In this document: in pieces, positions 1 through 7,378 of the stretch
Layout of the letters: the number at the start of each line of letters is the position of its first letter
Numbering within the stretch: position 1 is the first letter of the stretch
DNA from: Desulfotomaculum sp.
Lineage (GTDB): Bacteria > Bacillota > Desulfotomaculia > Desulfotomaculales > Desulfohalotomaculaceae
Length of the DNA stretch: 31,240 bases
NCBI GenBank assembly: GCA_021129815.1
Contig: JAJOKN010000115.1
Coordinates: 1 to 31,240, forward strand
Direction of reading: 5' to 3'
Position numbers and translations under genes: made by a program
The notes under the pieces: model-generated
Seen by the model: only the letters and a program-made list of their open reading frames with translations
Told to the model about the DNA's origin: nothing
Databases searched by the model: none

Positions 1-282
1 AGAACAATGGTTCCTATACGTCAATTAGGAGAGATTGTAGGAGGTAGTTTTGAATACGATGAAGAAAACAAAAAAATTGTTTTTATATCAAGAGATAAAG
101 AAATAGTTATTTATATTGACAAAGAAGAAGCTTTTATTAATGAAAAGCCAGTACCTTTAGATGTTCCAGCTATGATAATTGATGGTCGAACACTTATGCC
201 GTTACGTTTTGTGGGAGAGGCATTGGATTTTGATGTTGATTACCTTGAAGAAGAAGATATGGGACTAGTGATTCTTAACTAA
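1..282 (+). CDS. C-terminal fragment of a copper-amine-oxidase-like stalk-domain protein (5' end outside window)
   Basis: The reading frame is open from base 1, so only the last 93 or so residues are visible. Two half-repeats typical of the copper amine oxidase N-terminal (stalk) domain are present: RTMVPIRQLGEIVGG at the start and GRTLMPLRFVGEALDFDV near the end. In Clostridia this domain is common on secreted or surface proteins, where it usually acts as a structural or cell-wall module and not as an enzyme. No catalytic part is visible. The Met at position 7 lies inside the domain and is not a real start. A strong terminator follows 18 bases after the stop, so this is the last gene of its operon. 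The domain call is from motif recognition; the role of the whole protein cannot be judged. Confidence 0.75.
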   Translation, partial: RTMVPIRQLGEIVGGSFEYDEENKKIVFISRDKEIVIYIDKEEAFINEKPVPLDVPAMIIDGRTLMPLRFVGEALDFDVDYLEEEDMGLVILN

Positions 283-300
283 TAAAACAGAGATGTTTTG

Positions 301-346
301 GTGTTAAAAGGTACTTGCTATACCTTTTAACACTTATTTGTTTTTT
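301..346 (+). terminator. Rho-independent terminator after the stalk-domain gene
   Basis: A perfect 13-bp stem (GTGTTAAAAGGTA, 301-313, with TACCTTTTAACAC, 321-333) has a 7-base loop. It is followed by a T-rich run, TTATTTGTTTTTTAT. Confidence 0.9.
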
Positions 347-578
347 ATATAGATATTGTTTTTAATAAAGATAAATTTTGGGATAAGCTTTAAGATTTAT
401 TTGCAAGAGATAATATGGTTTAGAATTAATGCAGAAAAGTATATGAAAATGAAAGAGGATTGTGTATGGAAAAGATATAGTAAAAATAACAACATGCCCC
501 TGCAAAAGTTGTGTAAAAAATTTGTTGCTGGACTTGCGCAATAGTGCAAGTAATTTATTATTCATGTTAAATGTGTAA
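347..578. other. Intergenic stretch with no supported gene
   Basis: AT-rich spacer between the terminator and the tRNA promoter. The short open frames on either strand (for example 356-544) have no ribosome binding site and low-complexity composition, and they resemble no family I know. A small hairpin around 533-550 (CTTGCGC/GTGCAAG) lacks a good T-run. Confidence 0.6.
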
Positions 579-607
579 TTGACAACTCAACATAGTTAAT
601 GTAAAAT
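579..607 (+). promoter_or_regulatory. Sigma-A promoter of the tRNA-tadA-SRP RNA unit
   Basis: TTGACA (579-584), a 17-base spacer, then TAAAAT (602-607). It lies about 40 bases upstream of tRNA-Arg. No terminator is seen before the one after the SRP RNA, so tRNA-Arg, tadA, both tRNA-Ser genes and the SRP RNA could be one transcript. Confidence 0.85.
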
Positions 608-645
608 ACATTAGGCATGGGGTGTCTATTAGGGTAGGCTTTTAT

Positions 646-721
646 GCCCCCGTAGCTCAGGGGATAGAGCAGCGGTTTCCTAAACCGCGTGTCGGAGGTT
701 CGAGTCCTTCCGGGGGCACCA
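646..721 (+). tRNA. tRNA-Arg (anticodon CCT)
   Basis: A 76-base cloverleaf. The acceptor stem pairs GCCCCCG (646-652) with CGGGGGC (711-717). The discriminator is A, and CCA is encoded at 719-721. The anticodon stem-loop reads GCGGT-TTCCTAA-ACCGC, so the anticodon is CCT, reading AGG codons. The T-loop GGTTCGAGTC is normal. Confidence 0.97.
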
Positions 722-756
722 TGAGTTTTTGATTTTTTGTTTTTAGGGAAGGAAAA

Positions 757-1203
757 GTGGAACATATACATTATATGCGTGTTGCACTTGAGGAGGCAAA
801 AAAAGCATATAGAATTGGAGAAGTGCCCGTGGGGGCGGTGGTTGTTCTTCGTGGAAATATAATAGCTACAGCACATGATTTGCGGGAGTCGCTGAATGAT
901 GCTTCTGCTCATGCAGAACTCTTAGCAATGAGAGAAGCAGCTCAAGTACTTGGTGATTGGCGTTTAAATGATACAACCCTATATGTTACCATTGAACCCT
1001 GTGCTATGTGTGCAGGAGCAATTGTTCAATATAGAGTAGGACGTTTGGTTTATGGTGCGAGAAATGACAAATCGGGTTGTGTAGACAGCGTGCTCAATAT
1101 ATTACAACAACCAAAATTTAACCATAGGGTTGAAGTTATATCAGGTATATTGGAAGAAGAGTGCAAAAGCATTATTAAAGATTTTTTTAGACAAATACGC
1201 TAG
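757..1203 (+). CDS. tadA: tRNA-specific adenosine deaminase TadA
   Basis: TadA converts adenosine 34 to inosine in the anticodon of tRNA-Arg(ACG), so that one tRNA reads CGU, CGC and CGA. The 148-residue length is usual for the family. The zinc deaminase signature is intact: HAE with His52 and the proton-shuttling Glu54, and PCAMCAG with Cys82 and Cys85. The start is GTG at 757, 6 or so bases after AGGGAAGG. The gene sits inside a tRNA cluster, between tRNA-Arg(CCT) and two tRNA-Ser genes. Its TAG stop shares its last G with the first base of the following tRNA-Ser. In B. subtilis the same gene also lies near tRNA-Ser, the SRP RNA and dnaX, so this neighbourhood is ancient. The tRNA-Arg next to it reads AGG and is not the known substrate. 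Confidence 0.96.
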   Translation: MEHIHYMRVALEEAKKAYRIGEVPVGAVVVLRGNIIATAHDLRESLNDASAHAELLAMREAAQVLGDWRLNDTTLYVTIEPCAMCAGAIVQYRVGRLVYGARNDKSGCVDSVLNILQQPKFNHRVEVISGILEEECKSIIKDFFRQIR

Positions 1204-1296
1204 GAGAGATGGCCGAGTTGGTCGAAGGCGCTCGACTCGAAATCGAGTGGGCTGTAAAAAACAGCCTCCAGGGTTCGAATCCCTGTCTCTCCGCCA
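1203..1296 (+). tRNA. tRNA-Ser (anticodon CGA)
   Basis: A long-variable-arm tRNA. The acceptor stem pairs GGAGAGA (1203-1209) with TCTCTCC (1286-1292), followed by G and an encoded CCA (1294-1296). The anticodon stem-loop CTCGA-CTCGAAA-TCGAG gives CGA, reading UCG. The first base, G1203, is also the last base of the tadA stop codon. Confidence 0.97.
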
Positions 1297-1339
1297 AGAA
1301 TCTGTGTTTTTATACTTTTTAACTCAAGCTTTGCTACTT

Positions 1340-1431
1340 GGAGAGGTGGCCGAGTGGTTTAAGGCGCACGCCTGGAAAGCGTGTAGGCAGTAAAGCCTGC
1401 CTCCAGGGTTCAAATCCCTGTCTCTCCGCCA
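1340..1431 (+). tRNA. tRNA-Ser (anticodon GGA)
   Basis: A class II cloverleaf. GGAGAGG (1340-1346) pairs with TCTCTCC (1421-1427) with one G-T pair. CCA is encoded at 1429-1431. The anticodon arm CACGC-CTGGAAA-GCGTG gives GGA, reading UCC and UCU. It is close in sequence to the tRNA-Ser 44 bases upstream. Confidence 0.97.
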
Positions 1432-1433
1432 TT

Positions 1434-1708
1434 GTGATCGTGCTAGATGGGGAGGTAGCGGTGCCCTGTACCCGCAATCCGCTATAGCGGGGTCGAATGC
1501 CTGCTCGCGGGGGCAGCTTGTAGTGTGGGCTGCTAAAGAGGGGATGTTGATAATCGGGTCTTGCGCGACGCAAGCTCTCGAACCGTGTCAGGTCCTGACG
1601 GAAGCAGCACTAAGGGAGTACTTGCGGGTGTTGCAAGGGTGCCTGATTGGAGTTTCCTCTGGCAGTACCAGCTAGGAGCTGTTTCTCAAAAGCAGGCTGC
1701 ACGATCAC
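1434..1708 (+). ncRNA. ffs: Signal recognition particle RNA, large Gram-positive type
   Basis: The ends pair perfectly: GTGATCGTGC (1434-1443) with GCACGATCAC (1699-1708). The conserved helix-8 core, GTCAGGTCCTGACGG then AAGCAGCAC, lies at 1587-1610 and is the Ffh-binding site. The 5' part (AGGTAGCGGTGCCCTGTACC) looks like the Alu domain found in Bacillus and Clostridium SRP RNAs but missing in E. coli 4.5S RNA. About 275 bases. It acts with Ffh in targeting membrane and secreted proteins. Confidence 0.95.
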
Positions 1709-1740
1709 GTTACATATGCAACAATATGTAAAAGCATTTC

Positions 1741-1780
1741 AAAATAGTTCTTACAAGAAGAACTATTTTTTATTTTTCTT
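1741..1780 (+). terminator. Rho-independent terminator after SRP RNA
   Basis: AAAATAGTTCTT (1741-1752) pairs with AAGAACTATTTT (1758-1769) over a 5-base loop. A T-rich tail, TTTATTTTTCTT, follows. Confidence 0.9.
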
Positions 1781-1862
1781 AAAAAGGGACAGGTTATTTT
1801 AGTGTAGAAGATGTATATGTTTATAAAATTGTAAAATATATTTTTATTAGGTTGTGATTTTC

Positions 1863-3584
1863 TTGAGTCATTATCAAGCACTGTATAGAAAGTATAGACC
1901 TAAAAAATTCAATGACATTGCAGGACAGCAGCATATTATACGTACGCTTAAGAATGCTGTTTTGAATAATCGGATAAGTCATGCATATATATTTTGCGGA
2001 CCAAGAGGTACTGGTAAAACAACTACGGCTAAAGTATTAGCAAAAGCTTTAAATTGTATAAATTTGCAAGATGCAGAACCGTGTAACTTGTGCAAGAATT
2101 GTGCAGCTGCAAATAGTGGTGCTAGCTTGGATATAATTGAAATAGATGCTGCATCAAATCGCGGTATTGAAGATATAAGAGAACTGCGTGAAGAAGTTAA
2201 ATATTCTCCTGTGGGAGGCAGGTACCGCATTTATATAATAGACGAAGTGCACATGTTGACTATTGAAGCATTTAACGCGCTGCTTAAGACGCTTGAAGAG
2301 CCTCCTGAGCATGTGATTTTTATACTAGCTACAACTGAACCGCAAAAAGTACCGCCGACCATCTTATCCAGATGCCAGAGGTTTGATTTCAGACGTATCA
2401 GTGTAGAAGACATGTTGAAGAGATTGAAATATGTAGCACAGGACATGGGAATTAATGCGAACGATGAAGTTCTTAGAGTTATCGTTGACTTTGCTGAAGG
2501 TGGGCTTAGGGATGCACTTAGCATTTTGGAGCAATGTTCTGTGTTTGGACAGGGCAACGTTACATTGGAAAACATATACACCATGTTAGGAGTAGTGGAT
2601 AAAAAGAACTTAAAAAATATGACAGCTTATTTGTTAAGAGGAGATGCAAAAGGAGCTTTAGAATTAATTGATGAGCTTTTTAAACAAGGTAAAGATTTGA
2701 GGTTGTTTGTAAAGGAGCTATGTGAATACTTAAGAAAGTTATTATTGTATTTAATTTCAAAAAATGCAGATTTAGATGGTTCAGCTATTTATGTAAAAGA
2801 GGATGTATTGGATTTAGGCTTAAATACAAATAGTGACTTAATAAATATTGTTAAAATTATTGAAAAATTAGCTCGTTTAGAATATGATATGAAATGGAGT
2901 TCACAGCCCAAATTATTCTTAGAATTAGCAGTTATCGATGTTATTATAGGTAATTCTGGTAAAGAAAATTCTACTAGCTTGCAAACTGAAGAAAATGCCA
3001 TGCTTTCTTGTGAAACTTTAAGTAAGCGTAGAACAAGTGAGTGCAGTATAATTGGTAGATCTGAAACAAAAGAAATAAGCACAAGTAAACCTAAAATACC
3101 TAACACTGCGATTGGAGGACCGTTGAAACAAAACTTGCAAGTTGATGCAGGTGAGGAAGACACACGTGCTATAAGCGATGAAAGCGAAGGGGTTGTGAAA
3201 AATAATAAAGATAATGAAGAAAACAAAGACTTTTCTGAAGAAGTTTTGAAAAATAAATGGGAGGAAATTTTAAACCAAGCAAAAAAAATTAAGCTGCCAG
3301 CTTATGGTTTCTTTAGAGAAGCAGAAGTAGTCAGTGTGTCTTTAAAAGATGCAAGTGCTATGCTTACAGTTGGATTTAAACCTAAGTATTCTAAATTTCA
3401 TAAGGTAATGGCTGAAAAAGAAGAAAACAAAAATGTTTTATCAAAAGCGCTTTCAAAAGTATTAGGTGGTGCTTGGAGTATAAATATAACTGATATTGAT
3501 GATAAACAGCTTTTAGAAAAGAATAATATACTTGTAAAAGAAGCAATAAAATTTTTTGGTAAAGATAAGGTAGAGATTGATTAA
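1863..3584 (+). CDS. dnaX: DNA polymerase III subunit gamma/tau
   Basis: ATPase of the clamp loader, which opens the beta clamp and organises the replisome. From TTG 1863 the protein has 573 residues. Visible in order: the family N-terminus YQALYRKYRPKKF; Walker A GPRGTGKT (about 46-53); four zinc-binding cysteines (about 65, 74, 77, 80); Walker B with DEVH (about 127-130); the sensor/arginine-finger SRC (about 169-171); then the helical collar. After about residue 370 comes a charged low-complexity linker, and then a C-terminal domain like that of tau. I chose TTG 1863 because AGGTTGTGAT (1849-1858) is then a well-spaced Shine-Dalgarno site; a GTG at 1854 would lie inside it. It forms the classic group with ybaB and recR downstream. 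An A8 run at 3281-3288 is noted under rejected items. Confidence 0.95.
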   Translation: MSHYQALYRKYRPKKFNDIAGQQHIIRTLKNAVLNNRISHAYIFCGPRGTGKTTTAKVLAKALNCINLQDAEPCNLCKNCAAANSGASLDIIEIDAASNRGIEDIRELREEVKYSPVGGRYRIYIIDEVHMLTIEAFNALLKTLEEPPEHVIFILATTEPQKVPPTILSRCQRFDFRRISVEDMLKRLKYVAQDMGINANDEVLRVIVDFAEGGLRDALSILEQCSVFGQGNVTLENIYTMLGVVDKKNLKNMTAYLLRGDAKGALELIDELFKQGKDLRLFVKELCEYLRKLLLYLISKNADLDGSAIYVKEDVLDLGLNTNSDLINIVKIIEKLARLEYDMKWSSQPKLFLELAVIDVIIGNSGKENSTSLQTEENAMLSCETLSKRRTSECSIIGRSETKEISTSKPKIPNTAIGGPLKQNLQVDAGEEDTRAISDESEGVVKNNKDNEENKDFSEEVLKNKWEEILNQAKKIKLPAYGFFREAEVVSVSLKDASAMLTVGFKPKYSKFHKVMAEKEENKNVLSKALSKVLGGAWSINITDIDDKQLLEKNNILVKEAIKFFGKDKVEID

Positions 3585-3607
3585 ATTATTTTAGGAGGAG
3601 ATAAGTT

Positions 3608-3925
3608 ATGTTTGGTGGCAACATGAATAAGATGATGAAGCAGGTACAAAAAATACAACAGGATATAGCTAAAATGCAAGAAGAATTAGCTAATCGCACG
3701 GTGGAGAGCACTGCAGGTGGTGGAGCAGTGAAAGTGGTGGCTAATGGGCGCCAAGAACTCGTGAAAATAGAGATTAAGCCAGAAGCAGTGGATCCTGAAG
3801 ACATAGAAATGCTGCAAGATTTGGTGTTAGCAGCTGCAAATGAAGCACTGCGCAAGAGTCAAGAAATGGCAGCCAATGAAATGAGCAAAATAACAGGTGG
3901 AATAAAAATTCCTGGAATGTTTTAA
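3608..3925 (+). CDS. YbaB/EbfC family nucleoid-associated protein
   Basis: Small dimeric DNA-binding protein of 105 residues. The N-terminus (FGGNMNKMMKQVQKIQQDI) is the usual start of this family and predicts a long helix. The middle (GGGAVKVVANGRQELVKIEI) is the family's core beta sheet. It is encoded between dnaX and recR, as in most bacteria, which suggests a role linked to replication or recombination; the exact job is not settled. AGGAGG stands 9 bases before the ATG. No odd features. Confidence 0.95.
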   Translation: MFGGNMNKMMKQVQKIQQDIAKMQEELANRTVESTAGGGAVKVVANGRQELVKIEIKPEAVDPEDIEMLQDLVLAAANEALRKSQEMAANEMSKITGGIKIPGMF

Positions 3926-3931
3926 AGGTTT

Positions 3932-4537
3932 ATGAAGCATATTATATCGCCTGTTGATCGTCTGGCAGAAGAGTTATCAAAACTTCCTGGAATAGGTATA
4001 AAAACTGCACGGAGAATAGCTTTTTACTTGCTGAATGAACCATCTCAAGTGGCAAAGAACTTGGCAAGTGTAATATTGGAGGCGCGCAGTGCAATTAAAT
4101 ATTGCAGTATTTGTGGCAATCTCACAGAAAAAGATCCGTGCAGCGTCTGTAGCGATCCTGCTAGGGATAAGGGTGTGATCTGTGTAGTTGAGTATCCAAA
4201 GGACTTCATAGCAATTGAAAAAACAGGTCAGTTCAGTGGAGTATATCATGTGTTGCACGGGACGCTATCTCCTATGGAAGGCATAGGTGTAGATGATTTA
4301 AACATAAAGAATTTAATCAAAAGATTAAAGCAAGGAAAGGTAAAAGAAGTTATTTTAGCTATGAGTTCCACTGTTGAAGGAGATACTACAGCTATGTATT
4401 TGTCTCGCTTGCTAAAGGACTTTAAAGTAAAAGTTACTCGTTTAGCATATGGCATACCTGTAGGTGTGGATTTAGAATATACAGATGAGTACACCTTGAG
4501 CAAAGCGCTTATGGGCAGACATGAAGTAGATGAATAA
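3932..4537 (+). CDS. recR: Recombination mediator protein RecR
   Basis: RecR works with RecF and RecO to load RecA onto single-stranded DNA at gaps. The 201-residue length is normal. Domains in order: a helix-hairpin-helix segment (LPGIGIKTARRIAFYLL, about 18-34), a zinc finger with Cys58, Cys61, Cys70 and Cys73, then a Toprim domain starting at VICVVEYPKD, and the C-terminal segment with YGIPVGVDLEYTDEYTL. The ATG at 3932 lies 6 bases after the ybaB stop, so the two genes are probably coupled. The dnaX-ybaB-recR order is the widely conserved one. Confidence 0.96.
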   Translation: MKHIISPVDRLAEELSKLPGIGIKTARRIAFYLLNEPSQVAKNLASVILEARSAIKYCSICGNLTEKDPCSVCSDPARDKGVICVVEYPKDFIAIEKTGQFSGVYHVLHGTLSPMEGIGVDDLNIKNLIKRLKQGKVKEVILAMSSTVEGDTTAMYLSRLLKDFKVKVTRLAYGIPVGVDLEYTDEYTLSKALMGRHEVDE

Positions 4538-4686
4538 AAGCCTTGATTTAGCTTAAGCATAAAAGTTTGCGGTTAGGGTTTGCAAGTGTTATTCCAAAAG
4601 TTATCTTAATATCAATTTTTTAGAATAAATGTGTAATTTTAGATATAAAATATAAGAAGCAATATTTTGATTTAAGGAGGGTGGGT

Positions 4687-4950
4687 ATGGAGTGGACAAC
4701 AGTTTTAATAATATTGGGAGCAATAATTGGGTTGTATTTTATAAAAATGGTGGTTTTTAAGCCGATTAAACTTATTTTTAAGTTATTTATTTGGTTTGTT
4801 ATTGGTGTTTTTCTCATTATGTTAGTCAATTTTGTGTTAGGAAGTTTTGGGATACATATACCGCTCAATCCACTCACTATATTTATTGCAGGCATACTGC
4901 AAATTCCAGGAATAATATTGATCTTATTGATGAATATTATGTTGGCATAA
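4687..4950 (+). CDS. bofA: Pro-sigma-K processing inhibitor BofA family protein
   Basis: BofA is a small protein of the outer forespore membrane. In B. subtilis it holds the SpoIVFB protease inactive until the SpoIVB signal arrives, which delays sigma-K activation. This protein has 87 residues and is almost wholly hydrophobic. Two or three membrane segments are visible (about 5-22, 29-52 and 65-86), and the family signature GIHIPLNPLTIFIAGILQIPG lies just before the last one (written here as its two halves GIHIPLNPLT and IFIAGILQIPG). ATG 4687 is 6 bases after AAGGAGG; the in-frame GTG at 4681 touches that site and cannot be the start. The place after recR and before csfB matches B. subtilis. 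A good terminator follows. Confidence 0.88.
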   Translation: MEWTTVLIILGAIIGLYFIKMVVFKPIKLIFKLFIWFVIGVFLIMLVNFVLGSFGIHIPLNPLTIFIAGILQIPGIILILLMNIMLA

Positions 4951-4966
4951 TAAGGTTACATTTCTT

Positions 4967-4996
4967 TAGGCGCTTTTTAGGCGCCGTTTTTTATTT
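4967..4996 (+). terminator. Rho-independent terminator after bofA
   Basis: GGCGC (4969-4973) pairs with GCGCC (4981-4985) over a 7-base loop. GTTTTTTATTTT follows. Confidence 0.8.
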
Positions 4997-5056
4997 TATG
5001 GCATATAGTATTTAGAGTATCGAAGTGATATTTAATGTTTTAAATTGTCTGATATT

Positions 5057-5065
5057 TGCTATAAT
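5057..5065 (+). promoter_or_regulatory. Extended -10 promoter before csfB
   Basis: TGCTATAAT is a perfect extended -10 element about 27 bases before the csfB ATG. The -35 region (near 5037-5042) is poor. In B. subtilis csfB is read by sigma-F and sigma-G; no convincing site for these was found here. Confidence 0.55.
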
Positions 5066-5091
5066 ACATTTAAAGCGAGGTAAGTAAAAAT

Positions 5092-5262
5092 ATGGAAGAA
5101 AATGAATATTTATATGAATGTTTAAAAAAGATGTGTATTAAATACAAAGGAATTTTAATTATGGGGAATTTTATATGTTTTGAGTGTGAGCGTGAGATTG
5201 TTAAAGTCAGTTGCGATGATACAAAATACAAACATTATAAAAAGATATGGAAAAGTTTATAA
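5092..5262 (+). CDS. csfB: Gin/CsfB-like anti-sigma-G factor, divergent
   Basis: A 56-residue protein. In B. subtilis, CsfB (Gin) binds sigma-G, and also sigma-E, to stop early or misplaced activity during sporulation. The C-terminal half, GNFICFECEREIVKVS, lines up with the Gin motif with its FICxxCER core (Cys29 and Cys32). Aromatic and lysine residues follow (YKHYKKIWKSL), as in B. subtilis. The N-terminal half is odd: Gin usually has a second CxxC pair there, but here the cysteines are Cys10 and Cys15 (CLKKMC). The gene lies between bofA and the Orn/Lys/Arg decarboxylase, as in B. subtilis, which strongly supports the call. GAGGT lies 10 bases before the ATG. It is too short for most gene finders. 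Confidence 0.75.
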   Translation: MEENEYLYECLKKMCIKYKGILIMGNFICFECEREIVKVSCDDTKYKHYKKIWKSL

Positions 5263-5291
5263 ATTTAAAATTTGTGTAAAGGTGATTTGCT

Positions 5292-6755
5292 TTGAACCAA
5301 TTAGATATGCCGCTTATAGATGCTTTAAAGGAATATTGTGATAAAAATAAAATAGCTTTTCACATACCTGCACACCGTCAAGGCAAAAGCATATCGAATG
5401 CAATGGTGGATTTGGGCAAAGAGATTTTTAAGTACGATTTGACAGAAGTTCATGGTTTGGATGACTTGCATTCTCCTAAAGGAGTTATAGCGCAGGCGCA
5501 AAAGCTTGCAGCAAGGGCTTTTGGGAGTAAAGAGAGTTATTTTTTAGTAAATGGCTCATCTTCTGGCATTGAAGCGATGATTTTATCTGTTTGCTCTAAA
5601 GAAGAAGATATTTTGCTGGTGCCGAGGCATGCACATCGTTCAGTGCTGTCTGGCATCATATTGAGCGGCGCATTTCCTGTATATATATACCCTGAAATTA
5701 TAGATGAGTTTAACATTGCAGGCTTTGTTTCAATAGAAGAGGTAAAGAAAGAGCTGGAGTATTACGAAAATGTTAAAGCTATATTTATGTTGACTCCTAC
5801 CTACTATGGGATAGCAACGTGCTTAGATGAGCTTTCTACAGTTGCTCACAAAAAAGAAATTCCGCTGCTTGTGGATGAAGCACACGGCGCTCATTTTTAT
5901 TTCAATGATTCTATGCCAAAAGGCGCTTTGAAGAGCGGGGCAGACTTAGTTGTTCAAAGCCTGCATAAAACGGCCAGCGCACTGACGCAGGCTTCTATAC
6001 TGCATTTGAACTCGAATAGAATAAATATAAATAAGCTTAAGTGGTGCTTGCAGATGCTTCAAACCACAAGCCCTTCGTATATTTTGATGGCTTCTTTAGA
6101 TGCAGCGCGCAATTATATGGTTGTAAAGGGAAGGGATTTGTTGGCAAAATCTCTTGAGGTTGCAAGAAAACTTAGAAAAAAGTTATCCAGCATAAAAGGA
6201 ATTGAAATTTTAAGTCATCATCACTTGAAAAACTATGATATACTTTCATTAGATGAAACCAGAATTGTGATAAAGGTAACGGGCATAGGAATTACAGGGT
6301 ATCAAACAGCAGAGCTGTTGTCGGAAGATTATAACATAGAGGTAGAAATGGCAGATAGTTGCAACATTGTTGTGCTGTTGGGACTCGATGCATCGTTTGA
6401 TGATGCAGATGCTCTGTATAGAGCTCTTTTGGATATAAAAGAGCGTTTTTCCACATTTAAAGCAAAAAGCATGCCAAAAATTATGAGGCTGCCAAAGCCT
6501 GTAGTTGTCATTACACCTCGAAAAGCTTTTATGTCATCTAGCAAAACAGTAGCTTTAGAAGAGTCTTTAGGAGAAGTGAGCGCTTGCAGCATAGCTGTAT
6601 ATCCGCCGGGCATCCCTGCGATATGCCCTGGAGAAATTATAACTGAAGAAGTGCTGGAATATTTGTTGGAAGTGCGAGAAAGAGGGCTTCACATACAGTG
6701 TTCGTGCGACAGTACGTTAAAAACAATAGATATAGTTGAAGAGGGAGAATTGTAA
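5292..6755 (+). CDS. Orn/Lys/Arg decarboxylase family PLP enzyme (YaaO/SpeA type)
   Basis: Pyridoxal-phosphate decarboxylase of fold type I, 487 residues. Visible features: the N-terminal HIPAHRQGK (about 24-32), a substrate/PLP segment VNGSSSGIEAMI, DEAHGAHF (Asp195 pairs with the pyridine nitrogen of PLP), and the lysine that binds PLP, Lys226 in QSLHKTASALTQ. The C-terminal domain includes YPPGIPAICPGE, also typical. The substrate cannot be fixed from sequence; arginine, lysine and ornithine are all possible. Relatives next to tmk in Bacillus include YaaO, while B. subtilis SpeA is an arginine decarboxylase that starts polyamine synthesis. The start is TTG 5292, with AAAGGTGAT just upstream. 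The next gene, tmk, starts 3 bases after the stop. Confidence 0.9.
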   Translation: MNQLDMPLIDALKEYCDKNKIAFHIPAHRQGKSISNAMVDLGKEIFKYDLTEVHGLDDLHSPKGVIAQAQKLAARAFGSKESYFLVNGSSSGIEAMILSVCSKEEDILLVPRHAHRSVLSGIILSGAFPVYIYPEIIDEFNIAGFVSIEEVKKELEYYENVKAIFMLTPTYYGIATCLDELSTVAHKKEIPLLVDEAHGAHFYFNDSMPKGALKSGADLVVQSLHKTASALTQASILHLNSNRININKLKWCLQMLQTTSPSYILMASLDAARNYMVVKGRDLLAKSLEVARKLRKKLSSIKGIEILSHHHLKNYDILSLDETRIVIKVTGIGITGYQTAELLSEDYNIEVEMADSCNIVVLLGLDASFDDADALYRALLDIKERFSTFKAKSMPKIMRLPKPVVVITPRKAFMSSSKTVALEESLGEVSACSIAVYPPGIPAICPGEIITEEVLEYLLEVRERGLHIQCSCDSTLKTIDIVEEGEL

Positions 6756-6757
6756 AC

Positions 6758-7378
6758 TTGAATGGAAAACTTATAGTTCTAGAAGGGATAGATGGATGCG
6801 GGAAAACAACGCAGTGCCATTTATTAAAAGATTATTTTATGAAAAAAGGTTATAAAACGGTGTATACTAGAGAACCGGGAGGCACTTTTATAGGCGAACA
6901 AATACGCAATATATTGCTTGATGCCAAGAATTCCAATATGTGTCGAGGTTGTGAAGTTTTTTTATACGCAGCTGCTCGAGCGCAGTTAGTAGCTGAGAAA
7001 ATAAAGCCTTCACTGCAAAAAGGAGAACTGGTTATTTGTGACCGCTTTGTTGATTCTACGCTGGCGTATCAAGGATATGGACGAGGCATTTCGCTTGAGC
7101 TCTTAAATCAAGTAAACTCCTTTGCCACAAACGGACTGATGCCTGATTTAGTTATAGTTTTGGATTTGAGCGTAGAAGAAAGTTTGAAAAGGCTTAAGAA
7201 AAGGTCTTGCGGCAGCGATCGTCTAGAAAGAGAAAACATGCTGTTTTATGAGAGCGTTCGCAAAGGCTATTTAGATATAGCAAGGTCGAAAAATACTCAT
7301 GTTGTGCTGGATGCTTCACTGTCGATAGCTGAGCTGCATGAACGCATTTTATCAGTAGTGGAGGAGAGGCTTTTTTGA
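6758..7378 (+). CDS. tmk: Thymidylate kinase
   Basis: Phosphorylates dTMP to dTDP with ATP, an essential step in dTTP synthesis. It has 206 residues, a normal length. The P-loop GIDGCGKT lies at 10-17, the DRF motif with the substrate-binding segment DRFVDSTLAYQGYGRG starts at residue 95, and a lid region KKRSCGSDRLERE follows near 144-156. The start is TTG 6758, with GAGGGAGA 8 or so bases upstream inside the end of the decarboxylase gene. The TGA stop overlaps the TTG start of holB (TTGA), so translation is probably coupled. Tmk beside holB is the usual arrangement in Firmicutes. Confidence 0.96.
   Translation: MNGKLIVLEGIDGCGKTTQCHLLKDYFMKKGYKTVYTREPGGTFIGEQIRNILLDAKNSNMCRGCEVFLYAAARAQLVAEKIKPSLQKGELVICDRFVDSTLAYQGYGRGISLELLNQVNSFATNGLMPDLVIVLDLSVEESLKRLKKRSCGSDRLERENMLFYESVRKGYLDIARSKNTHVVLDASLSIAELHERILSVVEERLF

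Noticed and set aside
356..544. Short plus-strand open frame.
   Set aside because: No ribosome binding site, no recognisable family, and overlapping open frames on the other strand.
1334..1573. Minus-strand open frame.
   Set aside because: It lies across tRNA-Ser and the SRP RNA.
3281..3288. A8 run in dnaX as a slippage site that makes gamma.
   Set aside because: Slippage is known in E. coli and Thermus dnaX, but here the run lies in the C-terminal domain and no supporting stem-loop or Shine-Dalgarno-like stimulator was seen.
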